Below are positions 6,401 through 6,922 of a DNA stretch of 6,922 bases, piece by piece. The DNA is from Caulobacteraceae bacterium (GTDB lineage Bacteria > Pseudomonadota > Alphaproteobacteria > Caulobacterales > Caulobacteraceae). The notes under the pieces were generated by a model that saw only the letters and a list, made by a program, of their open reading frames with translations, was not told where the DNA came from and did not search any database. The DNA lies in the NCBI GenBank assembly GCA_947456005.1, contig CANGRP010000140.1, positions 1 through 6,922 of the forward strand, in the 5' to 3' direction. A program made the translations under genes and the position numbers. Positions within the stretch are counted from its first letter, which is position 1. Every line of letters begins with the position of its first letter.

Positions 6401-6763
6401 CTCGGCCCGGGCGCCGATCATCTCCACCCCGTAGCGGGCCAGGACGCCGCGGCTTTCCAGGGCCAGGGCGGTGTTCAGGGCGGTCTGGCCGCCCATGGTC
6501 GGCAGGAGGGCGTCGGGACGCTCGGCGGCGATGATCTTCTCGACCATTTCCGGCGTGATCGGCTCGACATAGGTCGCGTCCGCCACGTCCGGGTCGGTCA
6601 TGATGGTGGCGGGGTTGGAATTGACCAGGATGATCCGGTAGCCCTCGGCCCGCAGCGCCTTGCAGGCCTGGACGCCGGAATAGTCGAACTCGCAGGCCTG
6701 ACCGATGACGATGGGCCCGGCGCCGATGATCAGAATGGAGGAGATGTCGGTGCGTTTGGGCAT
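3473..6763 (-). CDS. carB: Carbamoyl-phosphate synthase large subunit
   Basis: CarB is the synthetase subunit that makes carbamoyl phosphate from bicarbonate, ammonia channelled from CarA-bound glutamine, and two ATP, feeding pyrimidine and arginine synthesis. The protein has 1096 residues, against about 1073 in E. coli. The carboxyphosphate ATP-grasp half is about 1-402 (GAGPIVIGQACEFDYSG at 14-30; metal ligands Gln285, Glu299, Asn301). The oligomerisation domain is about 403-556. The carbamoyl-phosphate ATP-grasp half is about 557-945 (GGGPNRIGQGIEFDY at 573-587; Gln840, Glu857, Asn859). The MGS-like allosteric domain is about 946-1096. Likely UMP/IMP-site residues Ser972, Lys978, Thr998, Thr1001, Lys1017 and Asn1039-Thr1041 are present, as are ornithine-site Glu794, Asp802 and Glu907. 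ATG 6763 gives the canonical PKRTDISSILIIGAGP start, although no good Shine-Dalgarno precedes it. No carA is visible within 159 bp upstream. Identification is near certain. Confidence 0.98.
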   Translation of the reverse strand: MPKRTDISSILIIGAGPIVIGQACEFDYSGVQACKALRAEGYRIILVNSNPATIMTDPDVADATYVEPITPEMVEKIIAAERPDALLPTMGGQTALNTALALESRGVLARYGVEMIGARAEVIDKAEDRQKFRDAMDKLGLESPKSKAAHSLEEAMEGLAFVGLPAIIRPSFTLAGTGGGIAYNVEEFREIVERGLDLSPTTEVLIEESVLGWKEYEMEVVRDKADNCIIVCSIENIDPMGVHTGDSITVAPALTLTDKEYQIMRSASIAVLREIGVETGGSNVQFAINPQDGRMVVIEMNPRVSRSSALASKATGFPIAKVAARLAVGYTLDELMNDITGATPASFEPSIDYVVTKIPRFAFEKYPGSEPYLTTSMKSVGEVMAIGRTFKESLQKALRGLETGLTGLDEIEIEGAADPETGKAAVVRALGVPTPDRLRVIAQAFRHGLTVEEVHSACAYEPWVLRQIQDLVRQEGLVRAGGLPTEAHAFRALKAQGFSDARLARLTRQTEGAVRAARRALGVRPVFKRIDTCAGEFRADTPYMYSTYETGALGQVPECESEPSDRRKAVILGGGPNRIGQGIEFDYCCCHAAFALADVGVESIMVNCNPETVSTDYDTSDRLYFEPLTAEDVLELIAVEQSRGTLLGVIVQFGGQTPLKLAQALEEAGIPILGTSPDAIDLAEDRERFQQLLHRLQIAQPVNAIARSRDEAFAGAHKVGYPVVIRPSYVLGGRAMEIVRDDEQLERYITTAVQVSGDSPVLIDQYLSRATEVDVDALCDGETVFVAGVMEHIEEAGVHSGDSACSLPPFSLRPETIAELKRQTEAMAFALGVRGLMNVQFAIEEPHSDAPRIFVLEVNPRASRTVPFVAKTIGKPLAAIAARVMAGESLASFGLVETPYDHVAVKEAVFPFARFAGVDTVLGPEMRSTGEVMGLDWRREGEGPGPAFARAFAKSQLGGGTVLPSAGAVFVSVKDADKPWIVEPVKLLLERGFRILATGGTAAYLADQGLAVEPVRKVLEGRPHIVDAMKNGEVQLVFNTTEGKQSLADSYEIRRSALMMKIPYFTTSAGALAAAQAITAMAHGPLDVRPLQDYAA

Positions 6764-6773
6764 GGGAACACTC

Positions 6774-6806
6774 GCGCGCAGGGCCAGCGCGCGCGCCTGC
6801 GCGCTG
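6774..6806 (-). promoter_or_regulatory. Alternative GC hairpins in the carB leader
   Basis: Two perfect inverted repeats share an arm just before the carB start. GCGCGCAGG (6774-6782) can pair with CCTGCGCGC (6796-6804), giving 9 bp with a 13-nt loop. CAGCGCGC (6785-6792) can pair with GCGCGCTG (6799-6806), giving 8 bp with a 6-nt loop. They cannot form together. The nearer stem ends 10 nt from ATG 6763, where it could limit ribosome access. Regulation is inference; low-complexity GC alternation makes chance pairing likely. Confidence 0.35.
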
Positions 6807-6837
6807 CGTCCCGGCCGGATTGAAGGCTAAGGCGCCC

Positions 6838-6865
6838 GTTTAGAGGGGGACTCGGAGAGGCGCAA
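6838..6865 (-). promoter_or_regulatory. Weak candidate carB promoter
   Basis: On the minus strand TTGCGC (6865-6860) is followed after 16 nt by CTAAAC (6843-6838), a partial match to sigma-70-type elements. Transcription would begin near 6831, giving a leader of about 68 nt that contains the hairpins at 6774-6806. A GANTC site (6849-6853) lies between the two hexamers. Both boxes are imperfect, and other promoters further right cannot be excluded. Confidence 0.25.
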
Positions 6866-6922
6866 GCATCGATCCCCGCACCGGTCCCGGCCCTGGGTTC
6901 CGCCCACAGAAAAACGGGCCGG
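6866..6922. other. Non-coding edge region with a 7-bp inverted repeat
   Basis: I see no gene between the candidate carB promoter and the right edge. CCGGCCC (6887-6893) and GGGCCGG (6916-6922) form an inverted repeat with a 22-nt loop that contains A5 (6910-6914). Read on the minus strand, CCGGCCCG followed directly by TTTTT could instead be the right half of a terminator whose left arm lies outside the window, ending an upstream leftward gene. The sequence cannot decide between these. Confidence 0.3.

Noticed and set aside
3488..6823. A 1111-codon open frame on the plus strand, antisense to all of carB
   Set aside because: It is in exact codon register with carB, so its stops would correspond to sense TTA, CTA and TCA. 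These codons are avoided in this GC-rich genome: none occurs in about 1090 carB codons. The product is Gly/Asp/His/Leu-rich low-complexity sequence without recognisable domains, while carB is full length and fully conserved.

Overview
The window is about 68-70 % GC by eye. All protein-coding genes use GC-ending codons and almost never TTA, CTA or TCA. The gene content (class A penicillin-binding protein, SDR, GNAT, a single-polypeptide CarB with a triple-cysteine segment) and the style of the intergenic repeats suggest a high-GC alphaproteobacterium. Caulobacteraceae (Caulobacter, Phenylobacterium, Brevundimonas) is the best guess. That assignment is inference; there is no rRNA or marker search behind it. 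The window reads as ordinary chromosome: there are no transposases, phage genes, tRNAs, CRISPR arrays or toxin-antitoxin modules.

Layout, left to right. Positions 1-1258 (minus) hold the N-terminal 419 residues of a bifunctional class A penicillin-binding protein that runs off the left edge. Positions 1342-1854 (minus) encode a small P-loop kinase-like protein. Positions 1851-2648 (minus) encode a classical short-chain dehydrogenase. These three read in the same direction as SDR, then kinase, then PBP. The SDR stop and the kinase start overlap (TTGA), so they probably form one transcript entering from about 2650. A 106-bp divergent spacer separates them from a GNAT acetyltransferase at 2755-3276 (plus). 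GNAT converges on carB (3473-6763, minus), the large subunit of carbamoyl-phosphate synthetase. The 196-bp convergent gap is almost filled by three related palindromic repeat units, two direct and one inverted. Positions 6764-6922 are the untranslated upstream region of carB, with GC-rich alternative hairpins and a weak candidate promoter; no carA is seen within the window.

Functionally, carB makes carbamoyl phosphate for pyrimidine and arginine synthesis, and its UMP/IMP/ornithine effector residues appear intact. The PBP builds peptidoglycan. The SDR and kinase have no assignable substrate. The items most worth a second look are the composite repeat at the GNAT/carB junction, two in-frame TGA codons inside a 9-bp tandem repeat just before the PBP start, and mutually exclusive hairpins immediately upstream of the carB start codon. 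I did not find a convincing new multi-gene system.
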